Below are positions 41,982-51,718 of a DNA stretch of 64,000 nucleotides, one piece after another. The notes under the pieces were generated by a model, which worked only from the letters and a program-made list of their open reading frames with translations, had not been told where the DNA came from and made no database searches. Origin of the DNA: Rhynchopus sp. YZ270_cl-10. Its lineage: Eukaryota > Euglenozoa > Diplonemea > Diplonemida > Diplonemidae. The translations under genes were made by a program, and so were the position numbers. Numbering within the stretch: the stretch's first letter is position 1; every line of letters begins with the position of its first letter. The stretch is taken from positions 1,488,001 through 1,552,000 of the forward strand of contig OZ037842.1 in the NCBI GenBank assembly GCA_964035575.1, written 5' to 3'.

Positions 41982-42965
41982 TCACTTTCCATCCAATATC
42001 CAATATTCTGTTCTTCGAGGCTTTGAGTCACTTTCCTTGACCTCCATCTGGAGAAGGTTTCTCGTACGAACCGTTTTCTTTCAATCCTGTGTGCCATTTT
42101 GCCCCTCAGCCAACGCGAGAGGCAAAAAGGATTCCTCCTGGATGATTTTATTTGTTCCTTTTAAGATGGCTATGCACATCATATTAGTCATCTTTCAACC
42201 TCTTTTTTTCTGTCTGTGGGGTGGCCACACCTATCCCCAGTGAGAGTTTCTGTAACGCTTAAAAAAAGCCTTATCTTCTTTCTTCTTTCCTTTGGATGGC
42301 TATGCAATAGACTCATCCTAGCATTTTTTTCTTTATTTCACACATTCTTTGTACACAACTACAATGTGAGCAAAGGAGGTGAATTTTTTTTTTTGATCTG
42401 TGTGTGTACGAGAGTCACATTCATTACATTTTTCTCTCTTTTTTTTTTGCGAATTCATATTTTATTTCATCCGCCTGACGCAGTGTTGTTTCTACAATAT
42501 TCCCTGGGTAAATGGCTACGTGCCTGCCCAACGTGTGATGCTCGTGAAGTGGTTCAAGTAGTTCACGGGTCTCCCATAGGTTTTGTACCACCATTTTTCA
42601 TTGCGTTCTTGAAGCCGCAATACTTTTGTGCCTCTCGCTTAGAACGAAACCTACACGCAGTGTTTGATGCTGGCCCCCGCTTTTTTCGGGTAATTTTTTT
42701 CTTTTGTCAATCAGTTAACAAAGCTCATCATGTTGTAGAAACTAAGGAAAGGGAAACACTGCTCGTCCAAAAAAAAAAAAAAAAAACCCACGATTTTCTG
42801 TTTGTTCTGTTTCGTTCGTTGAACAGCCGTCTTCAGTACGAGCTACAGTTTCTGTCTGGGCTTTTTTCAGCATTATTTTTTCAGTTGCACTTTTTATAAC
42901 AGATGTGTGTGTGTGTCTTACCCAGGCGTCTTGAACCCTTTTCCCGTCAGAGTAAAGTTCTGGTG

Positions 42966-44280
42966 AACGGAATCTCGAACGTCTGGTATTGTTTTGGTCT
43001 GTTTGTTTTTGTTTTACCCGAGCTGACTGGTGATAACTTTTTTTTCTCTTTTATTGTCGCTCACATTTCTTGGATATTTGTGAGCCGCAGTCGGCTACTA
43101 ATAAGAAACAAAGAATAAAAACGCCCGTCCGGTTATGTTTTCCTGCAGCTTTACTTCCCATCACCACCACCATTCGCCACTCAGGATCCACTACACACCA
43201 ACCCACCACACCTCCCACACACACGACACATTTCCTGGTTTTGTTCCAGAGAGTTGGCGGTTTTGCGACGAGAAGTATTTCATCCGTGCGTTATTTGTGT
43301 TTGTTGTCTTAGGTAGACAGGAAGATGTCGGGCAGCAAGCAAAGAGGGGGTGACAAGGACAAGGTCAAGTCTTACTTCCACAAGTTCAATGCCAGCCGTG
43401 GAAGCCAAGAAGAGGAGGACAAGAAGAACAGCAATGACCCGGGGCTGATGACGCAGAACCAGCACCTCATGAAGACACCACAAATCTCCAACCAACCATC
43501 TGCGAATGGGGGGAGAAATTTTTCACCTGTGAACGCTGCTGAGTACGAACCCCTTCTGAAGCCCTCGTACCCCGAACACAAGGGCCGTGTCTGCCTTGTG
43601 CTGGACTTGGACGAAACACTGGTGCACTCCTCTTTCCGCCCGGTGCCCATGCCTGATATGATTCTTCCGATTGAGATTGACGGCCAAACCTATCGTGTGT
43701 ATGTGAAGAAGCGTCCCTTTGTGGAGGAGTTCATCCGCTTCTGCTCCACGCGGTTTGAGGTGGTTGTCTTCACTGCGTCGCTGTCAAAGTACGCAGACCC
43801 GCTTCTGGACCAGCTGGACCCTGGCAGGCAGTACCTGGGCACACACAGGCTGTTCAGAGAGCACTGCTCACACACAAACGGTGCATACGTGAAGGACCTT
43901 TCCCTTCTGGGGAGACCACTGCAGAAGATCTGCATCATCGACAACTCTCCTGTTGCGTATCTGTTCCAGTCTCAGTATGTTCAGTGCTCAACTTTTCCCC
44001 CCTTTTTTTCCTCTCTGCACTTTTGCAATTTTGTGTCACATGCATCAAAACCCACCACAGCAACGCACTGCCATGCACGTCGTGGTTCGAGGACAAGTCG
44101 GACACAGAGTTGCGTGACTTCCAACCCATGCTTGATGAGCTCTCGCGAAGCGACAATGTCTACAGTATGTCTTTTCTTCTTGCTCAAACGACCTTACTCT
44201 ACGTACGATACCATTATACTCTTTTTACAGTCCAACTAGACGAATACCACAAGCAGCTTGCGCAAAAGGCGAAGAAATGA
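42966..44280 (+). repeat. Duplicated 1.3 kb block, copy 1
   Basis: Similar to 47126-48440 from about 360 bp before the start codon to the stop codon of the phosphatase gene, including both introns. Similarity ends abruptly right after the stop. See the gene entries for the differences. Confidence 0.9.
43325..44280 (+). CDS. SCP/FCP1-like (NIF) protein phosphatase, copy 1
   Basis: Exons 43325-43974, 44061-44164 and 44231-44280 join in frame to 267 residues through GT-AG introns of 86 and 66 nt. Residues 88-265 are a HAD-type NLI-interacting-factor phosphatase domain. The DLDETLVHSS loop (94-103) holds the nucleophile Asp94 and acid Asp96. FTASLSKYADPLLD and CIIDNSPVAYLFQS supply the later motifs. 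Joining exon 2 restores the family pattern ...HNALPCTSWFEDKSDTELRDFQPML and LDELSRSDNVY, which supports the splice sites. The family dephosphorylates Ser in the RNA polymerase II C-terminal domain or other proteins; the actual substrate here is unknown. Residues 1-85 are polar and disordered. A TGTCTTAG acceptor-like site lies just upstream. Confidence 0.92.
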
Positions 44281-44772
44281 GAGAAAGAGCATTATGGCTG
44301 TGTTACCATGTCCAAAACCTAACTTGTTTTCAATTTTCCACGACTTCCGTGCATGAAAGAAGTGTTTTGTACAGGTTTTGGTTTCTTCTCGAAGACTATT
44401 GTAGTTGTCAGTTGTGGATGCTGGGGTCCACACTGTCACGCCCCCCCAGAACACTTTCAGTGTGTTTTTAGCACTCCATCTTTTGCTTTTTTCGACATTA
44501 TTAATGAAACGTCGTGCCACCCCATACTGTTGTACACTACGTCCCCACTCGGTTGTGCTCTAGGCATGTGTTCATCGCAAATGATTGTGTTGCACAACCA
44601 CGGTACAAACTCTGTCCGTATTTGTTGTTCTCCTTACCCAAAGGTTTTCATGCCATTGGCGCTCCCAAGGCACTAGGTTTGCTAAGGGAGATACAGACTC
44701 GAGCTTGCGATTCTTGCGAGAACCGAATGTTTTCATTTTTCATTTTTTGTCTCTTTTGATAGAGGTATGGTA

Positions 44773-45135
44773 TGCAGAAGATCTTAACAAAGAGGTAGGG
44801 ATGTTCCCAAAAAAAAACCCCCCCCATCTTAGGAAATATTTTATCTAATATCTTAGTGAAAACCCACCTATAAAGCCGGTTTCGATTTGAAAAAAGAAAA
44901 TTACACTGAGCGGGTGTTTTCGATTTTTTTTTTACGTGCAAAAAATTGTTTGGGGGTGGGTTTTCACCTTAGATAATTTCTCCGGACATTCGCCGAACTT
45001 AGACTTGGCCCGATAAACTCATTTGTCCTCCGGAAATATTTCACGTATGTCTCTAGACTGGGCTCTGGCTTAGAAATCCGGAAACTAAGATCTTAACAAA
45101 GCAGGGTTCTTCCATATCTGAGGTAAGATCTTCTG
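44773..45135. mobile_element. AAGATCTTA inverted-repeat element, copy 1
   Basis: The ends GCAGAAGATCTTAAC and GTAAGATCTTCTGT are inverted. An inner pair TGAAAACCCACC / GGTGGGTTTTCA is flanked by ATCTTAG and CTTAGAT. About 363 bp with no coding capacity. Related by its AAGATCTTA blocks to 59361-59722. Confidence 0.5.
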
Positions 45136-45352
45136 TGTTCCACAGAGAGACCGTGCGAGTCGGTTACATCTTCGTCACTGAATTCGCCTTATTCCCCCCC
45201 TGTTTTATTTTTTCTTTGTTTCTCCAAAACATCAAATTCAAGTATGTGTACCACAACCCAATTGTAATAACTGTATTTTTTTCTTTGTGATTTGTTTTTC
45301 AGTGCTATTAGCTCGGATGATTTCAGAAATAAGGGGCTCTCCTTATAGGCGA

Positions 45353-45397
45353 CGTGACTAAGCACAGAGAGGCTTAGGATCATCTTATAAAATCTTC
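45353..45397 (+). repeat. Repeat family A copy
   Basis: GACGTGACTAAGCACAGAGA then GGCTTAGGATCATCTTATAA. The CTAAGC/GCTTAG stem is intact. Confidence 0.65.
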
Positions 45398-45678
45398 TAA
45401 AAAGAAGCGGCTGTGTCGATTTTTCCCGTTTCATCTGTCCACCTTTAGGTGAGGCAATAATTCTTCAGAAAAAAAATGTGTTTTTTTTTGTGTCAAATGC
45501 CAAGCATTATTTGCAAAGGGGTGAGGGGTAAAGGGGGGGTTATGGGGGGAAGGGCCTACTGAATTACTAAAGGGGCTGAAAAACGATGTATTGTATCACC
45601 TATCTCGGATAGGGGTGCATGCATCGAAAAGGGCTGAAAAAAATGTGTTTCAATACCTCCAGAAACCCTACATTTAAA

Positions 45679-45724
45679 GGTGCCTAAGCACGAGAGGCTT
45701 AGGATCATCTTATAAAATTTTCTT
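45679..45724 (+). repeat. Repeat family A copy
   Basis: GGTGCCTAAGCACGAGAGGC then TTAGGATCATCTTATAAAAT. Very close to the copies at 2042 and 58398. Confidence 0.65.
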
Positions 45725-45810
45725 TAAAACTGTGCGTTTTCCCCTTTTTTATTGAGTCATATTTACATGATCATTTTATGGGTTTTTTTTTGAGCGTTGC
45801 AGAACAAAAG

Positions 45811-45867
45811 GTATAGTGGAGCACACTCTAGGGTGTCTACACTAATACAACCAAGTTTTCAAAAAAA
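45811..45867 (+). repeat. Repeat family C, copy 3
   Basis: GTATAGTGGAGCACACTCTA then GGGTGTCTACACTAATACAA, CCAAGTTTTC and an A tract. AGTG/CACT and CAC/GTG pairing is kept. Confidence 0.65.
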
Positions 45868-46445
45868 CGTCGTCGCTGCACCCCCTATCAGTGGTAAGGA
45901 GGGTATAAAAAAACCCCCTTCCCCTGACGGATGTCCCTGTACGATTAAAAAAGGGAATGGGAGTCGGATCAGGTATTCTCACATCTGCTCACATTCTTTG
46001 GGGAAGAGGTGTGCTGTCTGTATCCAAGCCTTTCATTTGGGTGACTTTGCGTGTTTGAGTACAGAACCCATCTCTTTGGTGGGTGGTTCGATGCGATGGT
46101 TTTTAAAAAATGTGTAGGGAGACAAAAGACTAGACCAGTGTTTTTTGTTCGTTGGTGTGTGTTTTTTTTTTTGCCAGATTTCTTGAGGGAAGTTGCAAAA
46201 AGGAGAGGGGTTCTGTTTAGAGTGAAGTTTGAAGCTTTGCCTTTGCATCTCATCAACTGTTTCTCTTTGTTTTTGAAAGAGTTGGTTTGGTTTGTTTTGC
46301 GTTTTTTGTTTGTTAATTTCTTTTGGCACTGAGGGCAATTTATATTTGGTTGCACAGTTCTATCTTTTCTTTTTAGATACTGTAACTGTTGTAGCCTTAT
46401 CCTGACTGAATGCGAGGTGGCTGAGGGTGACTCAAAAAATAAATT

Positions 46446-46499
46446 AGTATAGTGGAGTTCATCCTCGGGTGTCTACACTGATACAACCAAGTTTTCAAA
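46446..46499 (+). repeat. Repeat family C, copy 4
   Basis: TAGTATAGTGGAGTTCATCC then TCGGGTGTCTACACTGATAC and CCAAGTTTTCAAAT. It lies 40 nt before a possible small exon. Confidence 0.65.
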
Positions 46500-46539
46500 T
46501 AAAATAAAATCACCCCAGCCACCGCACAAATGGAGCAAG

Positions 46540-46663
46540 ATGCCACCGATTAATGTCTCTGAGGCTCGAGAAGGTGCGGTGCTGTCTGCAGATCGAGTAG
46601 CAGAGCACCTCGGTTCACTACTCCAATTGATTGGGCAGAGAGGTTACGTTAGCCTTGGTGGAG
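46540..46663 (+). CDS. Possible first exon of a small unidentified gene
   Basis: The frame starts MPPINVSEAREGAVLSADR, has balanced composition for about 41 codons (to SLGGG), then meets a GTAAGC donor-like site at 46664. After that point the frame becomes T-run translation. No downstream exon was identified. It may be a decayed gene fragment. Confidence 0.2.
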
Positions 46664-47125
46664 GTAAGCAAGTGGAGGTGTACCAAACACAAGGCTGCAT
46701 AACTTTTTTTTTGTACGAAGAACAAATCCGATCCATGTCCGAACCGTGTCATCCAAAACAAAAAAATAAAGTGTTGTCGTCATTTTTTGCAAAAAGCCGT
46801 CTTCAGTACGAGCTTTGCAGTCTTTCTATTAAGGCCTCCGTTCTTAACGTTATTGAGCCTTTTACATTTTTTTTTTTGTTTCCTCTTTTTTGGACTTCTT
46901 GACCTCAGAAAGAAACACTGCTGACCGACATGTGTTTAATTGTACTGGCGTCACAGTCCACTTCTGCTTACCAGAAGTTTACCTCTTAGTTTTAATGAAA
47001 CAAGATGGACAGACGCGATTTCCCCCTCGTTCCTTTCTCCGTGTTTTGTTTTTATTGTGCGTGTGCCCACGGAGCCCATGCATTCAACCTGTTATTTTTA
47101 TCGGATGCCTCAGCACCACTGGCTA

Positions 47126-48440
47126 ACGGCATCTCGAACGTCTGGTATTGTTTTGGTCTGTTTGTTTATTTTACCCGAGCTGACTGGTGATAACTTTTTT
47201 TTTCTCTTTTATTGTCGCTCACATTTCTTGGATATTTGTGAGCCGCAGTCAGCTACTAATAAGAAACAAAGAATAAAAACGCCCGTCCGGTTATGTTTTC
47301 CTGCAGCTTTACCTCCCATCACCCCCACCATTCGCCACTCAGGATCCACTACACACCAACCCACCACACCTCCCCACACACGACACATTTCCTGGTTTTG
47401 TTCCAGAGAGTTGGCGGTTTTGCGACGAGAAGTATTTCATCCGTGCGTTATTTGTGTTTGTTGTCTTAGGTAGACAGGAAGATGTCGGGCAGCAAGCAAA
47501 GAGGGGGTGACAAGGACAAGGTCAAGTCTTACTTCCACAAGTTCAATGCCAGCCGTGGAAGCCAAGAAGAGGAGGACAAGAAGAACAGCAATGACCCAGG
47601 GCTGATGACGCAGAACCAGCACCTCATGAAGACACCGCAAATCTCCAACCAACCATCTGCGAATGGGGGGAGAAATTTCTCACCTGTGAACGCTGCTGAG
47701 TACGAACCCCTTCTGAAGCCCTCGTACCCCGAACACAAAGGCCGTGTCTGCCTTGTGCTGGACTTGGACGAAACACTGGTGCACTCCTCTTTCCGCCCAG
47801 TGCCCATGCCTGATATGATTCTTCCGATTGAGATTGACGGCCAAACCTATCGTGTGTACGTGAAGAAACGTCCCTTTGTGGAGGAGTTCATCCGCTTCTG
47901 CTCCACGCGGTTTGAGGTGGTTGTCTTCACTGCGTCGCTGTCAAAGTACGCAGACCCGCTTCTGGACCAGCTGGACCCTGGCAGGCAGTACCTGGGCACA
48001 CACAGGCTGTTCAGAGAGCACTGCTCACACACAAACGGTGCATACGTGAAGGACCTTTCCCTTCTGGGGAGACCACTGCAGAAGATCTGCATCATCGACA
48101 ACTCTCCTGTTGCGTATCTGTTCCAGTCTCAGTATGTTCAGTGCTCAACTTTTTCCCCCTTTTTTTCCCCTCTGCATTTTTGCAATTTTGTGTCACATGC
48201 ATAAAAACCCACCACCACAGCAACGCACTGCCATGCACATCGTGGTTCGAGGACAAGTCGGACACAGAGCTGCGTGACTTCCAACCCATGCTTGATGAGC
48301 TCTCGCGAAGCGACAATGTCTACAGTATGTCTTTTTTTCTTGCTCAAACGACCTTACTCTACGTACGATACCATTATACTCTTTTTACAGTCCAACTAGA
48401 CGAATACCACAAGCAGCTTGCGCAAAAGGCGAAGAAATGA
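47126..48440 (+). repeat. Duplicated 1.3 kb block, copy 2
   Basis: Direct repeat of 42966-44280, same orientation, 4.16 kb apart. Both ends are abrupt; the left end lies near ATCTCGAACGTCTGG and the right end is the stop codon. Confidence 0.9.
47482..48440 (+). CDS. SCP/FCP1-like (NIF) protein phosphatase, copy 2
   Basis: Exons 47482-48131, 48221-48324 and 48391-48440 (introns 89 and 66 nt) encode the same 267 residues as copy 1, with the same DLDETLV active site. I count nine differences in the coding sequence, all silent (for example CCG/CCA, TTT/TTC, AAG/AAA, TTG/CTG). The introns and leader carry several substitutions and small indels. Both copies look functional. The lack of any amino-acid change could reflect strong selection or gene conversion. 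A shared upstream leader suggests both are expressed the same way, but the 3' regions are unrelated, so 3'UTR regulation may differ. Confidence 0.92.
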
Positions 48441-49030
48441 CGCGAACACGAATGAGGGACAGTTTTGTTTTTTAAAGGTGACAATCACGAGGTTAACCTT
48501 GCTTGATCTCTGTCCTTTTCCCCCTCTTTTTTTTTTTTGGATTAGCTCACCGAACCCTGATGTGACCTAGCTTATGGTTGGATTGGGTGTATGTTGAGCA
48601 CAGAGGAGAATCCTCAATCTGTTAAGTCCACTTTGGGCTTTGTGCGGTACAGAGAAATAAATAATGGAGCAGTCAAAAAAAAAAAAGGGTGTCGCACAAT
48701 AAGAACACCCACATCACATCAATGATAAGGACCACACAAAAAAACGAAGCATTTTTTTTTTTTTGAAAGAAAAATTCTCCCCCACTCCCCCAGACCCAAG
48801 TCTTTTTGTGTACACTATTTCCCTCGAGGAGGATGATCTTATGTGTTTTATTAGTTCTTTTTGTTGTTTCGAGTGGAATCGTCCATTCAAAATGGGGTGT
48901 TACAATGTGTCGTGAAGGAGTATTGTATACCGGCCGTAAAAAAGGTCAAGCTCCCGGAAAACCCCGGAAAAGGTCAAACATTTTTATAGTCGGCGACAGT
49001 ATGTGGTGTGTACGTTAGAGTTCTTTCTTT

Positions 49031-49074
49031 AGGTAACTAAACACGCGAGGCTCGGATTCATCACACCAACCTTT
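49031..49074 (+). repeat. Repeat family A copy
   Basis: AGGTAACTAAACACGCGAGG then CTCGGATTCATCACACCAAC. A B-type tail (TTTGCACTATCAACTGCAC, 49080-49099) follows at once, joining the two repeat types. Confidence 0.5.
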
Positions 49075-49136
49075 CTTTTTTTGCACTATCAACTGCACTT
49101 TTTTTCCGGAGTGAAAAAAGGCTTCAGACAACATTA

Positions 49137-49233
49137 CCGTAGTTCGTACAAATTATCGTAATAATGTTCGACCTTTTCAGGATTTTTCTGGAAGTTCTAC
49201 CTTTTTTACGGTCGATAATTTGTACGAATACGG
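49137..49233. mobile_element. MITE, CCGTATTCG family, 97 bp
   Basis: Starts CCGTAGTTCGTACAAATTAT and ends TTTGTACGAATACGG, flanked by TA (49135-49136, 49234-49235). The centre shares TTTTTCTGGAAGTTC with 24912-25011. Confidence 0.78.
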
Positions 49234-49697
49234 TAAGTACATTCACCAAGTTGAGTACTTCTTCAATTCGGCACAATAAAAACGGCACGGTAATTCTCCA
49301 ATGCAACACTATGGCAGTGTACAACCAATAAGAGGAAATGCCATGTACGGGAATATTTACCCTGTGAACCCTGTGTGGAGAGCTCAGAATGTTTACTAGA
49401 TGGTTTTTGTTGTGCAAAAGGCTCTTTTGTCATTTTTTTTTTCTGTTATATTTACGTCTCGGGGGCGTGTCCTCACCCCGTACTTCACCCAACCTCCCTA
49501 CCAACACTTTACATTCTTCTTTCACCCCTCCCCTTTATGCACTGTGGTTTAACCGACACATGCATTCCTTTTGTAAGTGAGTGACGAAAAAAAAAATAAA
49601 AAACGAAAAAAAATCCCCATTTTTTTTTTTTTGAAAGAATATTGGAGAACGAAGTGTTTCCGCTGTTTATTTTTTAAATCGTGGAGAGAAAAAAAGT

Positions 49698-49752
49698 ACA
49701 GTGCGCAACATCTTTTGGTGTCCGTACTAGCGAAAGATTTCAAAAAAAAAAC
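49698..49752 (+). repeat. Repeat family C, divergent copy
   Basis: AGTGCGCAACATCTTTTGGT then GTCCGTACTAGCG and GATTTCA plus A's. GTAC...GTAC pairing replaces the usual stem. Confidence 0.35.
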
Positions 49753-51718
49753 CCCCTCCTCCTTCCCCTCCCCCCTTTCGGATACGGAGTGTTAACAAGA
49801 ATTTTATTTCTTTTACTTCTTACTCTCGAACCCCCTTTTCTCTCGTAGTGCACCACCTTTCGGTGAGAGGCATCTGATAACTCCCCCCCCTTTTTTTTTT
49901 TTCAAAGTGACTAAACAAGATATTTGGCCTTCATATGATTCGTTTTTTTGTACAACAGGAGCATTAACACCCCCGATAACGCTTATGAAAAATATGTGCG
50001 TGCACTCGAGACATGTTCATCTTTCAAGTATTTATATTTGTGCGGGAGTCTACGACCGTAGCGTTTCGCACTTCCAACTCCACCCCTTTTAGGAGTGTGC
50101 ACAAACACGGCACATTTCATCATAAAATTTTCTATTCTCTTGATATCATTGAAAAACTTTTCATATTTTCCCTCTTTTTGTGAAGGCATTTGTTGGTACG
50201 CCCTGGGAGATATGTGCTGTCTGTGGTCCCCTCGAAACAAAAAAAACAGGGAATCCTGTCCCCACTGCCTTGAGTGGTGTGGAACCCCGCTGTGTAGAAC
50301 AAGAAAAGGTGGTCAGAGGCAGTACCAGGGTCAAGTGTTCACACTAAACCCGCCTATACTGTAGGCAATCGTTCAAAAAAAAAAAACTCGGTTTTTATAT
50401 TCTGTGATTGCGTCAAAAAAATACCCTTAAAATGGTGTGTGAAAAGGGTCCTTCACGCCCCCCTGTTTTTTTCTGTTTTGTTATCCTCATTAACAGATTC
50501 TTCAATTTATTCCGAACCTTTTTTTTTGGTTGTTTTTTTTGCAGAAGGTTTGGGGTCCTTCCGCCATGGTGGGTGTGTGTTGTGTGCTCTCTTTTTTTAA
50601 CAAAAAAGCTTGGTATTCACTCTCGTCACTTCAGCGCTGCCGATGTAGTGTGGCTGCTATGTGTTCTATCCAGAGTGAACCCGGGGAGGCTGTGCGCACA
50701 CCACACTCTGCGAATTAATCTTGTTAGCTTTCTTTCAAAGTCGACCAAGGACGAGGCTGGGGTCCGTCTACCAAACATTTGAAACATGTGTATGCGCAGT
50801 GAAGCATATTCATCAACTTTTCTTTTTTATATCAACCTGATTTTGTCCCGTAGCAACTCCCGCTAAGAAAACTCCCAACACCGCCAAAGTCGGTCAAAAT
50901 CAAGTGGATCCTGTCGTTAACTCAAACAATTTTTTTTTCTTTTATACAGAATGGTGTGTCGCCCCCATCGACGCCATTCATCTTTCAACATCCTCCGTTC
51001 TTTTTTTTTTCATGTCGTGTCGACATCTGTACAGGTGTTCTGCACTTTACATTTTCTTCCCCCTTCATCGAGGGAGGGGTGAGCCACTTTCAAGTGGACA
51101 CACAGACAAAAAAAAAATCCTTCTTTTTCTACAGGATATAAATTAGCCGTTGGGGTCTTGTTTTTGTTTTTTTGGTAATTTGTTGGATTAGTGTAGCAGC
51201 CAGAGAGACAGTCTTTGATTTTATATATTTTGAGGTGGCAAAAAAAACAAAAAACACAGGCTTAAAATCATCTGACCGACTAGTCCATTTGGGGGAGGAT
51301 ATTTCACTGTTCTTCCCTAGAAACGCAATCCCTTTCCTCTTCCATTACCCTCCCTTTTTTTGCGTTTTGCAACAAAAGAACGAAAGCAAAATTCATTCAC
51401 CAACTCTCCCTACTCAAAAATTTTCTTTTTCGTGCGAGATTTAGCTATGCTGTGAGCAAGCAAGGGGGCGACAGGAGTGGGTATGGTACAGACAGAGAAA
51501 GCAAAAGTCGCTGCAGGATAATGCGACTCTGTGTTTACACAGACTGGTAATAGTTGTTAAGGCAAAGTAGTGTTCCAAATCTGAGAGCTTTTTGACGGCT
51601 GTCTGTTCGAAAAAATTACAATAAACATAAAAAGAGGGGGTTTTTTTTACACTCCTTCATCAGATAACTTTGGTGATAAATCCTGCGAGGTTTAGATTTT
51701 ATAAACTTTTTTTTTTGT

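Larger units (their letters stand above)
40680..43324. other. Intergenic region before the first phosphatase copy
   Basis: 2.6 kb, T-rich. It contains an inverted-repeat element rich in GACATG (41228-41515), repeat B (41617-41692), repeat A (41771-41815), a (CT)n run (41950-41975) and the start of the duplicated block (42966). The long frame 42216-42899 is a translation of T-rich DNA and is not accepted. Confidence 0.5.
44281..47481. other. Intergenic region between the phosphatase copies
   Basis: 3.2 kb containing an AAGATCTTA-type element (44773-45135), repeat A (45353-45397, 45679-45724), repeat C (45811-45867, 46446-46499), a possible small exon (46540-46663) and, from 47126, the second duplicated block. 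Confidence 0.5.

Noticed and set aside
42216-42899. 227-residue + strand frame
   Set aside because: Phe/Leu/Ser-rich translation of T-rich intergenic DNA, with no motif or start context.
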